Source of the DNA: an uncultured Eubacteriales bacterium
GTDB taxonomy: Bacteria; Bacillota; Clostridia; Oscillospirales; CAJFTT01
Length of the DNA: 46,068 nucleotides
NCBI GenBank assembly: GCA_949284545.1
Contig: CASDVX010000012.1
Span: 1-46,068 of the forward strand
Direction: 5' to 3'
In this document: positions 16,212 to 24,600 of the stretch, in pieces
Layout of the letters: every line of letters begins with the position of its first letter
Numbering within the stretch: the stretch's first letter is position 1
Made by a program: the position numbers and the translations under genes
Notes under the pieces: generated by a model
The model's input: only the letters and a program-made list of their open reading frames with translations
What the model was told of the DNA's origin: nothing
Databases searched by the model: none

Positions 16212-16793
16212 TTATTTTTCCCCGTCCTTCGGAACATATACCGGCATCATCTGTTTGCCATTCAATGCTGCGTCCACTGCCTCGGGTATCATTGCAAACT
16301 CGGCTATAACGGACGTGGGTTTATTGACTGCGTCATCCTGACTCATCGGCACGAAATAAACATTTTTGGTGTTCATCAGTCGCCCTATGTTTTGTGCGGA
16401 AGCGCTCAGAGCATCGTTCGTCGCAACCGCCAGCAGCAGCGGTTTCATGTTGCGCAGGTTGGCTTTGGCCGCCATAGTCACAGACGTGTCGGTAATGCCG
16501 TTCGCAAGTTTTGCAAGCGTGTTCCCCGTGCACGGCGCCACGATCATTATATCTGTCAGCTTCCCCGGCCCTATTTTTTCCGCATCGCGCACCGAAACTA
16601 TGGGCTCATGTCCGGTAAGTTTGCTTATTGCTTCTATAAAATCCTCCGCTTTCCCGAATCTCGTATCCGTATGCGCTGTGATTTCCGAGAGTACCGGTAT
16701 TATTTCATGTCCCTTCAAAATCAGTTCCTTCATCGCCGGTATTACGTATTTATGCGTGCAAAATGACCCGCAAACCGCATATCCTATCCTCAT
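16212..16793 (-). CDS. dpaB: Dipicolinate synthase subunit B
   Basis: 193-residue flavoprotein-like subunit (SpoVFB) of dipicolinate synthase, which makes dipicolinic acid from a lysine-pathway intermediate in the mother cell during sporulation. It begins with the family sequence IGYAVCGSFCTHKYVIP and contains the flavoprotein-type segments MIVAPCTGNTLAKLANGITD and PLLLAVATNDALS. Its ATG overlaps the dpaA stop (ATGA), giving tight coupling and the expected 1:1 complex. Presence of this gene indicates an endospore-forming organism. No sigma-K-type promoter could be recognised with confidence upstream of the pair. Confidence 0.95.
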   Translation of the reverse strand: MRIGYAVCGSFCTHKYVIPAMKELILKGHEIIPVLSEITAHTDTRFGKAEDFIEAISKLTGHEPIVSVRDAEKIGPGKLTDIMIVAPCTGNTLAKLANGITDTSVTMAAKANLRNMKPLLLAVATNDALSASAQNIGRLMNTKNVYFVPMSQDDAVNKPTSVIAEFAMIPEAVDAALNGKQMMPVYVPKDGEK

Positions 16794-17617
16794 ATTTTTC
16801 CCTCCTCACGGATAATTTTAAGCACCGTTTCCGCAAGTACATTTCCGGCTGTCTCAGGCGCGTTTCTTCCCGGGAGCGAAAGGGCGTGTATCCACTTTAT
16901 GCCGCGTTCCTCCAGAGCTTCAGTGTCGCAGCCTCCGGGCATTGACGCAAGATCGATGATCAATACATCACTGCGAACCCGCGATATGAAATCTCGGTCT
17001 ATGACTGTGCTGGGCACTGTATTGTAAATGAGACGGTATTTTTCCGGATGAATGTCATCCAAATCCCTTATGTCCGCGCTCTCAGCTCCTCTGGTAACTG
17101 CATATGCGCGATCCGAATTTTTTCTGGCTGCAACAGTTACTTTACCGCCCAGAGAGGTAAGCCTGTCGCACAGGACCTGCGACACCCTGCCGTAGCCTGT
17201 AACCAGTATTTTGAGTCCCCAAAGGCAGACCGTGAGTTCCTCCATTGCAATCATTATCGCCGCTTCCGCCGTGGGTATCGCGTTTAAAATTGCGTAATCA
17301 TCTCTGTCTGTAATGTCTATCGCCTTTACAGATGCATTTTTACAGCCGTCGATAAAATCCTTTGGGAACATTCCTCCGATTATTAGTCCGGGCACCGTTC
17401 CGCCTGTAAGCAACCTCTGAGCGGATAAATTCACCTCTTCCATTCCTTTTATCATACCGTCTTTCCCGAAGGACGGTACGGGGAGAATAAGCACATCGTC
17501 CTCAGAAAACGGTCTGTGTTCCCATGATTTATAGGTTTTTTCGGACAAGCCCGCCTGCATCAGCATATCCTTCATGTAGGCGTGCCTTTTGTCCCCTCCT
17601 ATACAGATAAAATTCAT
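16790..17617 (-). CDS. dpaA: Dipicolinate synthase subunit A
   Basis: 275-residue subunit A (SpoVFA) with a Rossmann nucleotide-binding core. It begins FICIGGDKRHAYM, typical of the family, and carries the dinucleotide-binding stretch LVTGYGRVSQVLCDRL near residue 140 and LIDLASMPGGCD near 225, as in D-isomer-specific dehydrogenase-like domains. The ATG follows AAAGGTGA. The gene lies about 105 bases after the CCA-adding enzyme terminator, so the dpa unit starts here. Expression in the mother cell late in sporulation is known for the family; I see no clear sigma factor boxes to confirm it. Confidence 0.95.
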   Translation of the reverse strand: MNFICIGGDKRHAYMKDMLMQAGLSEKTYKSWEHRPFSEDDVLILPVPSFGKDGMIKGMEEVNLSAQRLLTGGTVPGLIIGGMFPKDFIDGCKNASVKAIDITDRDDYAILNAIPTAEAAIMIAMEELTVCLWGLKILVTGYGRVSQVLCDRLTSLGGKVTVAARKNSDRAYAVTRGAESADIRDLDDIHPEKYRLIYNTVPSTVIDRDFISRVRSDVLIIDLASMPGGCDTEALEERGIKWIHALSLPGRNAPETAGNVLAETVLKIIREEGKI

Positions 17618-17722
17618 TCTGCGGTCACCTTTCTTTTTGACTGCGCGGTCAGATTTTCACATGTCTTGCGCGGCGCTCCGGCAAGGCATCGTGCTCATAC
17701 CCTCCGTATTATCCATCGCCGA

Positions 17723-17770
17723 GAAAAACGCCCCTCAAAAATGTATTTGCCATACATTCTATGAGGGGCG
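17723..17770 (-). terminator. Rho-independent terminator of cca
   Basis: Outer stem 17729-17737 with 17762-17770 and inner stem 17740-17746 with 17752-17758; on the minus strand it is followed by TTTTTCTC (17723-17728). Confidence 0.85.
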
Positions 17771-17783
17771 CCGTTCTTTTGTG

Positions 17784-18884
17784 TTACATGTCCGATAGTT
17801 TGTCTGCCAGCTTTTCAAGGCTTCTTCTTTCATTTGGTATTTCCCCGGAAATCGCCGCACGTGTGAGTTTGTCAAGTATCTCTCCGGTCCGTTTACCGTA
17901 TTTTGCCGCAAATGCGGCATGATCGATGTTCAGCATGCTTTTATTGTATGCCTCGCCGCTTTCAAGCAGGCGACTCAACGCCTGCGAGGCTCGGTTTGAG
18001 CCGTATAAATATTTTCCGGCTTCGATTGCGGCTGATACTTTTTCTAATCCGTAAATATACAGCTGCATTTTAAGGTCTTTTTCGGTTTCAATACCGCTGT
18101 GCATTATTGCTATGATGTCTTTCATCTCCGATATTTTTTTAGGCGATACCGCATACCTTACCTCAACGGTTTCAGGCTCAAGCCCTGACATTATAACTGC
18201 CGCCGCAGACACCGCGGCTGCGCTCATTTTTTTTGCTCCGGGTCTCCCTCCCAGCATCTCAAGGAGAATTTGCGGTGAATCGGATCTCAGTATTTTGTCG
18301 ACCTCTCTTCTGACCGCTCCGCACGGTAATACCGCCGTAAGCCCTGCAAGCTCCTTTGCCGCCTCGGCCGTCTCTTTCTCCATGCTGAACCCCAACTCGG
18401 CGCAAAACCTCCACCCTCTCAGGATGCGCAGCGGGTCTTCAAAAAACCGTCTGCGCGGATCTCCCACCGTTTTAAGGCGTTTTCTCGCAATGTCGTCTCT
18501 GCCGCGATAAGGATCGATAAACCCTTCTGTCGGGTGCCAGGCTATCGCGTTTACCGTAAAGTCGCGGCGCACAAGGTCCCCATATATATCAGACGTAAAT
18601 TTCACGGAATCCGGGTGTCTTTTGTCTGTGTAACCGTCCTCCCGCCGCATAGTCGTCACCTCAGCGGTGATGTCACCGGCATGTACGGTTACCGTACCGA
18701 ATTTTTTCCCGATACCGTCCCCTGCTCCGAATATCCTTTCGATCTCTTCTGGAACCGCGTCCGTGACGATATCCACATCCGCGCAAGGAAGTTCCAACAG
18801 CATATCTCTTACGAAACCGCCCACGTAATATGCCCTGAACCCGTGTTTCTCAAGCAGGTCTATGATTATGTGTGCTGTGTCCAT
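17784..18884 (-). CDS. cca: CCA tRNA nucleotidyltransferase
   Basis: Class II nucleotidyltransferase that adds or repairs the 3' CCA of tRNAs. 366 residues. The head domain has GGFVRDMLL followed by the catalytic DVDIVTDA pair of Asp residues (about residue 36), then RREDGYTD, the RRDFTVNAIAW motif (about 112) and LRGWRFCAELGF (about 160), which forms the nucleotide-recognition neck. The C-terminal RNA-binding part is a little shorter than in Bacillus. In a lineage with split enzymes it could be only an A-adding or CC-adding enzyme; that cannot be decided here. Its promoter diverges from the ribU riboswitch promoter. Confidence 0.92.
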   Translation of the reverse strand: MDTAHIIIDLLEKHGFRAYYVGGFVRDMLLELPCADVDIVTDAVPEEIERIFGAGDGIGKKFGTVTVHAGDITAEVTTMRREDGYTDKRHPDSVKFTSDIYGDLVRRDFTVNAIAWHPTEGFIDPYRGRDDIARKRLKTVGDPRRRFFEDPLRILRGWRFCAELGFSMEKETAEAAKELAGLTAVLPCGAVRREVDKILRSDSPQILLEMLGGRPGAKKMSAAAVSAAAVIMSGLEPETVEVRYAVSPKKISEMKDIIAIMHSGIETEKDLKMQLYIYGLEKVSAAIEAGKYLYGSNRASQALSRLLESGEAYNKSMLNIDHAAFAAKYGKRTGEILDKLTRAAISGEIPNERRSLEKLADKLSDM

Positions 18885-18909
18885 TTATTATGTCACCCCG
18901 CCGGAAAAA

Positions 18910-18938
18910 ATTTTATTATTACCCGGCGGTTTTGTCAA
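18910..18938 (-). promoter_or_regulatory. Promoter of cca
   Basis: Minus strand: TTGACA (18933-18938), 17-base spacer, TAAAAT (18910-18915). It lies back-to-back with the plus-strand promoter for the FMN riboswitch. Confidence 0.75.
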
Positions 18939-18947
18939 TCACGAGTA

Positions 18948-18976
18948 TTGACACACAGCGTATAATGTGATAGCAT
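18948..18976 (+). promoter_or_regulatory. Promoter of the FMN riboswitch-ribU unit
   Basis: TTGACA at 18948-18953 with TAGCAT at 18971-18976 gives a 17-base spacer and a start just at the aptamer. A TATAAT at 18961-18966 is also present but lacks a well-spaced -35 box, so the exact -10 is uncertain. Confidence 0.65.
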
Positions 18977-18981
18977 TGCAA

Positions 18982-19147
18982 TGCTCAGGGCGAGGTGCGA
19001 TTCCTCACCGGCGGTAATGCGTGTTCTACGACGAGTCCGCGAGCGAAAGCAGACACGGTGCGATCCCGTGACCGACGGTAAAGTCCGGATGATAGAGCGG
19101 TTTTGTTTATTTTGCCCTGCTGCATTGTCGGCGGGGCTTTATTTTTT
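18982..19147 (+). promoter_or_regulatory. FMN riboswitch (RFN element) with terminator
   Basis: The aptamer (about 18982-19099) shows the conserved segments AGGGCGAGGTGCGATTCC, TCACCGGCGGTAATG, a GAGTCCGCGAGC segment, GTGACCGACGGTAAAGTCC and GGATGATAGAG, and the outer GCTC/GAGC helix closes it. The expression platform is a hairpin (19114-19120 with 19131-19137) followed by a T-rich tract, which fits transcription termination when FMN is bound. It controls the riboflavin transporter gene directly downstream. Confidence 0.95.
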
Positions 19148-19164
19148 CGGAGGGGAACGTTATT

Positions 19165-19767
19165 ATGAGCGCATTTGAAAAAAAATCCGTTAATTTAAGG
19201 GCTGTAACTACCGTAGGCGTGCTGTCGGCGCTTTCCGCCGTACTGATGTTTCTGAGCTTCAGCGTCCCGCTGATACCCTCATTCATAAAATTTGATTTTT
19301 CCGAGCTTCCCGCCCTTCTCGCCTCCTTTGCTTTCGGCCCGCTGGCGGGTGTGATTGTGTGCCTTGTGAAAAATCTTTTCAATCTTTTCTTCACCACTAC
19401 AGCAGGAGTCGGCGAACTTTCCAATTTTATCCTCGGCTGCTGCTTTGTTGTCCCTGCAGGCCTTATTTACAAGCGTAAAAAAAGCCGCGGCTCCGCGCTT
19501 GCGGGTTCGCTGACGGGTGTGGCTACGATGACAGTGATAGGATATTTCACAAACCTGTTCATTGTGTATCCGTTCTACTTTTCCGCTATTATGCCGGAAG
19601 AGGCTGTTCTGAGCGCTTACCAGACTATTCTGCCGTCCGTGGATTCAATCCCCGCCGCCCTCCTTATCTTTAACGTTCCCTTTACCTGCATAAAGGGACT
19701 GGTCAATGTCATTATAGCGTTTCTGATATACAAAAAAATATCTCCCGTCCTCAAAGGAATACACTGA
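19165..19767 (+). CDS. ribU: ECF transporter S component, riboflavin (RibU)
   Basis: 200-residue membrane protein that binds riboflavin and works with the shared ECF energy-coupling module (not in this window) to import it. Six hydrophobic segments are visible, starting with TVGVLSALSAVLMFLSF, and the family motif KFDFSELPALLASFAFGP (about residues 44-61), which is typical of RibU, and NLFNLFFTTTAGVGELSNF. The FMN riboswitch directly upstream identifies the substrate group as riboflavin/FMN. The ATG follows GGAGGGG. The next gene, metK, starts from its own promoter immediately after the ribU stop. Confidence 0.95.
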   Translation: MSAFEKKSVNLRAVTTVGVLSALSAVLMFLSFSVPLIPSFIKFDFSELPALLASFAFGPLAGVIVCLVKNLFNLFFTTTAGVGELSNFILGCCFVVPAGLIYKRKKSRGSALAGSLTGVATMTVIGYFTNLFIVYPFYFSAIMPEEAVLSAYQTILPSVDSIPAALLIFNVPFTCIKGLVNVIIAFLIYKKISPVLKGIH

Positions 19768-19771
19768 AGTA

Positions 19772-19800
19772 TTGACATACCCGGATTTTATCTGTATAAT
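19772..19800 (+). promoter_or_regulatory. Promoter of the SAM riboswitch-metK unit
   Basis: TTGACA (19772-19777), 17-base spacer, TATAAT (19795-19800): perfect consensus, beginning just after the ribU stop codon. Confidence 0.9.
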
Positions 19801-19811
19801 TGACAGCAATA

Positions 19812-19952
19812 AGGCTTATCAAGAGTGACTGAGGGTCCAGGCCCCGTGACGTCCGGCAACCTGCCTGAGGCAAGGTGCCAATTCCTGCGGCTTTCGCCGA
19901 AAGATGAGCAGATGCTGTTTCTGCCGTCGTTTCCCGCGACGGTTTATTTTTT
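19812..19952 (+). promoter_or_regulatory. SAM-I (S-box) riboswitch with terminator
   Basis: Aptamer about 19812-19910 with CTTATCAAGAG at the 5' side of P1, a GTGACGTCCGGCAACCTG core, AAGGTGCCAATTCC and GATGAG closing P1. The terminator hairpin pairs 19924-19929 with 19937-19942 and is followed by TTTATTTTTT. Binding of S-adenosylmethionine should stop transcription before metK. Confidence 0.95.
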
Positions 19953-19969
19953 GCTTTGGAGGAAGAATT

Positions 19970-21145
19970 ATGGGGATATATCTTTTTACGTCAGAATCCG
20001 TCACGGAAGGGCATCCTGATAAGGTTTGCGACCAGATATCCGACGCCATACTCGACGCACTGCTTTCGCAGGACAGAAATTCACGTGTTGCCTGCGAAAC
20101 TTTTGTCACCACCGATACCGTAAATATCATGGGGGAGATAACTTCCTCGGCAAGTGTGGATTTTGAGAAAATAGCGCGAAAAGTTATTTGCGGCATCGGG
20201 TATGACTCCGACAGAGCATGCTTCAACGGCAATACGTGCAGTATAAATATTTCTCTCCACGAGCAATCGCCGGATATTGCCATGGGGGTAAACGACAGTC
20301 TTGAAACCCGCGGGTCGGATTCCATGGATACGGGCGCCGGCGATCAGGGTATGATGTTTGGTTTTGCGTGCAACGAGACTCCGGAACTTATGCCCATAAC
20401 CGCCTCTCTTTCCCACAAGCTTGCCCGCCGGCTGGCTTATGTGAGAAAGTCCGGTATCCTTCCCTACCTTCGTCCCGACGGAAAAACCCAGGTCACATTT
20501 GCTTTTGAGAACGGCGTTCCCCTGTATGCCGACACCGTAGTGATCTCCGCCCAACATGACGAGGATGTGACGCAGGACAGGCTACGCGGCGACATCATCA
20601 GGCACGTCATAGACCCTATCGTGCCCGGAAATTACATAACGCCCGAAACCAAAATACTGATAAACCCCACCGGCAGATTCTGTCTCGGCGGGCCGGCTGC
20701 AGATACAGGGCTCACCGGACGGAAGATAATTGTTGACACTTACGGCGGCTACGCCAGACACGGAGGAGGATCCTTTTCTGGCAAGGATCCCACCAAGGTT
20801 GACAGATCGGCCGCATATATGACCCGTTACATTGCCAAAAACATTGTTGCCGCGGGACTTGCAGACAAATGCGAGATACAGGTGGCATACGCAATCGGCG
20901 TAGCTTCTCCCGTATCCATATTTGTGGACACGTTCCAGACAGGCAGGCTTCCGGGTGATGTTCTTTCCCGTCTTGTCGCCGAGAATTTTGATTTACGGCC
21001 TTCGGCCATAATAGAAAAGCTCGGTCTTCGCTCTCCCATATACGGTCCTCTGGCATCTTACGGGCATATGGGACGGGATGATCTCGATATTCCGTGGGAA
21101 AAGACCGATATGGCTGGCACCCTGGGAAAATCCGTACGGCAATAA
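19970..21145 (+). CDS. metK: S-adenosylmethionine synthetase
   Basis: Makes S-adenosylmethionine from methionine and ATP. 391 residues from the ATG at 19970 (GGAGGAAG upstream), the usual length. Visible motifs: [21 protein letters not shown] at the N-terminus (ATP and Mg binding), [12 protein letters not shown] (about residue 118), [14 protein letters not shown] with the phosphate loop and [25 protein letters not shown] (about 245-275). The gene is under a SAM-I riboswitch, so the product controls its own synthesis. It is followed by a small membrane protein gene after a gap of 56 bases without a terminator. Confidence 0.98.
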   Translation: MGIYLFTSESVTEGHPDKVCDQISDAILDALLSQDRNSRVACETFVTTDTVNIMGEITSSASVDFEKIARKVICGIGYDSDRACFNGNTCSINISLHEQSPDIAMGVNDSLETRGSDSMDTGAGDQGMMFGFACNETPELMPITASLSHKLARRLAYVRKSGILPYLRPDGKTQVTFAFENGVPLYADTVVISAQHDEDVTQDRLRGDIIRHVIDPIVPGNYITPETKILINPTGRFCLGGPAADTGLTGRKIIVDTYGGYARHGGGSFSGKDPTKVDRSAAYMTRYIAKNIVAAGLADKCEIQVAYAIGVASPVSIFVDTFQTGRLPGDVLSRLVAENFDLRPSAIIEKLGLRSPIYGPLASYGHMGRDDLDIPWEKTDMAGTLGKSVRQ

Positions 21146-21201
21146 CCCTAAACCGCGCCGCCGAATAGAATGTAATAAACATTTTTAAGGTGGTCTGCTG
21201 T

Positions 21202-21564
21202 ATGTTAACAGGGTTAATATATTTTATTCTCATTGTGATGGCCGCTATAGGGTTTGCCGTTGTAATGAACGCACTGTGCAGGCAATTCCTGTACCCCGTT
21301 GGAAGACGCAGATATGCCGCTACGGTACTGCCTTTTTCCTCGTCGTGCAGCGACATTGAAACTTCAGTCTCGTTTTTCGCGAAGTATTCCGATTCCGGGC
21401 CGTTTCACTATGTAATCATACTTGATGAGGGACTTGACGAGAACGGGGTCGAATGCGCCAAGCTGCTTACGCAAAAATATCCCAACGTTTTGCTGTGTAA
21501 TGCCGATAACCTTTACAGCTCGATATGCGAAATTAACGGCGATCAAACCTATACTTCTGAATAG
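21202..21564 (+). CDS. Small membrane protein of unknown function
   Basis: 120 residues from the ATG at 21202, with AAGGTGG eight bases before it; a GTG four codons earlier is the alternative. The N-terminus is a single membrane helix (LIYFILIVMAAIGFAVVM) followed by a short basic stretch (RRRYAATV), then a soluble region of about 85 residues containing a predicted alpha/beta pattern (HYVIILDEGLDENG, YPNVLLCNADNL). I do not recognise a family. The helix followed by positive charges places the C-terminal part in the cytoplasm. It sits between metK and recD2 on the same strand and has no terminator on either side. Confidence 0.75.
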   Translation: MLTGLIYFILIVMAAIGFAVVMNALCRQFLYPVGRRRYAATVLPFSSSCSDIETSVSFFAKYSDSGPFHYVIILDEGLDENGVECAKLLTQKYPNVLLCNADNLYSSICEINGDQTYTSE

Positions 21565-21624
21565 CGTTACATAACAATCAAGCTGCGGTTTTCTTTTCCG
21601 TTGCCGCAGCCGCGAAAGGCCGGT

Positions 21625-23826
21625 GTGATTGTGGAGGAAACCGCAAGGATTTCCGGGGTGGTGCAAAACATAATATATGTCAATCACGATAACAGCTATA
21701 CTGTGCTTGAAGTCGGGAATGAAAGCGACACCATCCTCGCCGTCGGCATCCTGCCCGACGTACGCCCCGGGGAGCGCCTGACGGCGTTGGGAAAATGGAC
21801 GGTACACAGAGACTACGGAAGGCAATTTCAGATCGATTCCGTTGAAATATCAGCCCCGGAAAACACATCTCATATCCGAAAATATCTTGCATCCGGAGCC
21901 ATACCAGGCGTAGGTCCTATCATCGCCGAAAGAATAATTGAATCTTTCGGCGATGAAGCTCTGTCGGTGATAGAAAACGATTATTTTCGTCTTGCCGAAG
22001 TCAAGGGCATTTCCATATCCAAAGCTGAGGAAATTTCCAGGGTATACAGAGAACAGTTTGGTCTGCGAAACGCCATGCTGTTTTTGCAAAAGTACTCCAT
22101 CACACCTGCGGAATGCATACGGATATATAAGAAGTACGGCGTCATGACAAATGAAGTGATAAGAAACGATCCATATGTACTATCAACCAGGATACATCTG
22201 AGATTTGACAGAGTGGACGCCATAGCAGAACGGCTCGGAGTGCCGCGCGATTCGCAGAAACGCATAATGGCAGGCGTGCTCTTCGTCATGACCCACAACT
22301 GTACAAACGGCCACACTTTTATCCCCCGCGGAAAAATTGTGCCGGTGGCCGTCAAGCTTCTGGGATGTAATGAAGAGCTCGTTGCGGATGCTATTGACCT
22401 GCTCGTGGAAAGCGAGGACCTCTACAGTGAGGAATTCGACGGCACGGAATGCCTTTTCCTTCCCGACTGTTACCGGGCGGAGTCGTATATTGCGCAGCGT
22501 TTATGTCTTCTCAACCGCTGTTTCCCGGAAGACGGGAACAATCACGAACGTCTGATAACCCGCTTGGAGAAGAGATTTTCCATAAATTACGCAGATGAAC
22601 AGAAGCGCGCTATATCCTGCGCCGTACAGCGCGGCGTGCTCGTTCTTACCGGCGGGCCCGGGACCGGCAAGACCACTGTCATCAGGGGAATAGTGGAAGC
22701 CTACGAGGACATGGGCATTAAGGTTTGTCTTACCGCTCCCACCGGCCGGGCAGCCAAACAGATGGCGGAACTCACGGGGCATGAAGCGAAAACCGTTCAC
22801 CGACTGCTTGAAGCCGGCCTGGATGAATACGGTGCAAGCAGATTCATGCGCAATGACGGTAACCTGCTGGATTATTCCGCCGTTATTCTGGATGAAACTT
22901 CCATGGTGGATATTTTTTTGTTTGAGTCCCTTCTCCGTGCGCTCAAACCGCATTGCAGAATAGTGCTTGTGGGAGACGCCGACCAGCTTCCGTCCGTCGG
23001 TCCGGGAAATATACTCAAAGACATCATCGACAGCGGCCTGTTCCCATGCGTACACTTAGACCACATATTCCGTCAATCCGCTTCAAGCATGATAATCACA
23101 AATTCCCACCGTGTGGTTTCCGGAGAAATGCCCGTCCTTGATTGCAAGGACGCCGATTTTTTCTTTCTTCCCTGCTCCTCGGACTATGTGGCTGTGCGCA
23201 ATATATGTGATCTGGTATCCCGCAGGCTTCCCAAAGCCTACGGGTTTGACCCGATGTGGGACATTCAGATCATCTGCCCGTCAAAGGTCGGTCTTACGGG
23301 TACCGTAGCTCTCAACCGTTCAGTTCAGGAGGTTCTGAATCCCGCGGACCTGTCAAAAAATGAGATTTCCCTTCACGGTACACTGTTTCGTCAGGGCGAC
23401 AAGGTGATGCAGATACGCAACAATTACGACCTGATGTGGACGGATTCCTCCGGCGAAAGCGGCAGCGGTATTTTTAACGGCGACATAGGCGTTATAGAGA
23501 GTATCGACAGCAATGCCTCCGTAATAAGCATGCGTGTAGAGGACAAGCTGTACCAGTATCCGTTTACCATGACGGAGGATCTCGACCTGGCGTACGCTAT
23601 AACCGTGCACAAGAGCCAGGGTTCGGAATTTGACGCCGTTGTGATACCGGTGTGTTCGCTTCCTCAGAAGCTAATGTACCGAAACCTGTTCTATACGGCG
23701 ATAACCCGGGCAAAAAAAATGGTGCTTCTCATCGGAAGCGCGGATACAATATCCTCCATGGTCAATAATACCACCAGGAACGCCCGATTTACGGCCCTCG
23801 CGGAATTTTTGTACAGAGAGGCGTGA
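21625..23826 (+). CDS. recD2: ATP-dependent RecD-like DNA helicase (RecD2)
   Basis: SF1B 5'-3' helicase of the RecD2 type that works without RecBC and takes part in repair and fork maintenance. About 733 residues. The N-terminal part has an OB-like domain (VVQNIIYVNHDNSYTVLEV), helix-hairpin-helix repeats, then the helicase core: Walker A LTGGPGTGKTTVIRG, Walker B VILDETSMVD, VGDADQLPSVGPGN, and motifs V/VI VHKSQGSEFD and FYTAITRAKK near the C-terminus. The exact start is uncertain: TTG at 21601 lies inside a hairpin, GTG at 21625 or 21631 are alternatives with an AAAGG upstream; I used 21625. The stop overlaps the comF region by a few bases, so translation is coupled. Confidence 0.95.
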   Translation: MIVEETARISGVVQNIIYVNHDNSYTVLEVGNESDTILAVGILPDVRPGERLTALGKWTVHRDYGRQFQIDSVEISAPENTSHIRKYLASGAIPGVGPIIAERIIESFGDEALSVIENDYFRLAEVKGISISKAEEISRVYREQFGLRNAMLFLQKYSITPAECIRIYKKYGVMTNEVIRNDPYVLSTRIHLRFDRVDAIAERLGVPRDSQKRIMAGVLFVMTHNCTNGHTFIPRGKIVPVAVKLLGCNEELVADAIDLLVESEDLYSEEFDGTECLFLPDCYRAESYIAQRLCLLNRCFPEDGNNHERLITRLEKRFSINYADEQKRAISCAVQRGVLVLTGGPGTGKTTVIRGIVEAYEDMGIKVCLTAPTGRAAKQMAELTGHEAKTVHRLLEAGLDEYGASRFMRNDGNLLDYSAVILDETSMVDIFLFESLLRALKPHCRIVLVGDADQLPSVGPGNILKDIIDSGLFPCVHLDHIFRQSASSMIITNSHRVVSGEMPVLDCKDADFFFLPCSSDYVAVRNICDLVSRRLPKAYGFDPMWDIQIICPSKVGLTGTVALNRSVQEVLNPADLSKNEISLHGTLFRQGDKVMQIRNNYDLMWTDSSGESGSGIFNGDIGVIESIDSNASVISMRVEDKLYQYPFTMTEDLDLAYAITVHKSQGSEFDAVVIPVCSLPQKLMYRNLFYTAITRAKKMVLLIGSADTISSMVNNTTRNARFTALAEFLYREA

Positions 23827-23828
23827 TT

Positions 23829-24539
23829 ATGGGATTCTTCGATGTGCTTTTTCCTCCGCGTTGTCCGTTTTGCAGCTCTGTCATTCCGTCGTCGTCAAAA
23901 GGCATCTGCGACGATTGCCTTTCGTCACTTCCCTTTGTGGGTTCAAAGCACGTGTGCAGAATATGCGGAGTAGATATTGATTGCTGCGAGTGTCATAAGC
24001 GTTCCTTCCCGTGCACCCGCCGCACTGCGCCTCTCTACTATGACGGTCTTGCCAAAAGAGGAGTAATCCGGTTCAAAAAATACGGTAGGTTCGGAGGCGT
24101 GGAAACTCTTGCACGCCTTGTGGCCGACAGGGTTTTGTCTGAATATTCGGATGTGCGCTTTGACCTGATAGTTTGCGTCCCCTCGTCCAAAACATCTTTG
24201 CGTGAGCGCGGGTACAATCAGACTGAGCTTTTGGCAAAACATATTTCCCGCTTTCTGGGCATACCGGTAAACTGCGGCGCACTCATCCGGCTGTACGACA
24301 ACGGCCCGCAGAAAGGAATGTCAAAGGTAGCCAGAAAAGGCAACGTTGCCGGTGTCTTCGATGTGGCTGATCCAAAATCCGTTCGCGGCAAAAGTGTACT
24401 GCTTATCGATGACGTCATCACGACGGGCGCGACTTTGAACGAATGTGCAAAAATGCTGCGTATTTTCGGCGCGACCCGCGTTTACGGCGCCGCGGTGTGT
24501 ATCGTCCGTAAAAGAAGTAAAATTCCTCAAAAGGTTTGA
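23829..24539 (+). CDS. comF: ComF family phosphoribosyltransferase-like protein
   Basis: 236 residues from the ATG at 23829, placed seven bases after AGAGG. The N-terminal part holds four Cys pairs (CPFC, CDDC, CRIC, CCEC) that form zinc-binding knuckles, and the C-terminal part is a type I phosphoribosyltransferase domain with RGYNQTELLAKH and the PRPP-loop motif VLLIDDVITTGAT near residue 195. In naturally transformable bacteria ComF helps to take single-stranded DNA through the membrane with ComFA; here no comFA is next to it, but the helicase RecD2 is. The protein follows recD2 with the start two bases after its stop. Confidence 0.93.
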   Translation: MGFFDVLFPPRCPFCSSVIPSSSKGICDDCLSSLPFVGSKHVCRICGVDIDCCECHKRSFPCTRRTAPLYYDGLAKRGVIRFKKYGRFGGVETLARLVADRVLSEYSDVRFDLIVCVPSSKTSLRERGYNQTELLAKHISRFLGIPVNCGALIRLYDNGPQKGMSKVARKGNVAGVFDVADPKSVRGKSVLLIDDVITTGATLNECAKMLRIFGATRVYGAAVCIVRKRSKIPQKV

Positions 24540-24565
24540 TTTTTCAAAAAAATATGATATCATAT
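24536..24565 (+). promoter_or_regulatory. Probable mreB promoter with a 14-base palindrome
   Basis: TTGATT (24536-24541) and TATCAT (24558-24563) with a 16-base spacer form a moderate promoter. The -10 box lies in a perfect 14-base palindrome, ATATGATATCATAT (24552-24565), which could bind a dimeric regulator. Confidence 0.55.
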
Positions 24566-24600
24566 ACGGTGACAATTAATTTGTAAAGGTGAGTCGTTAT

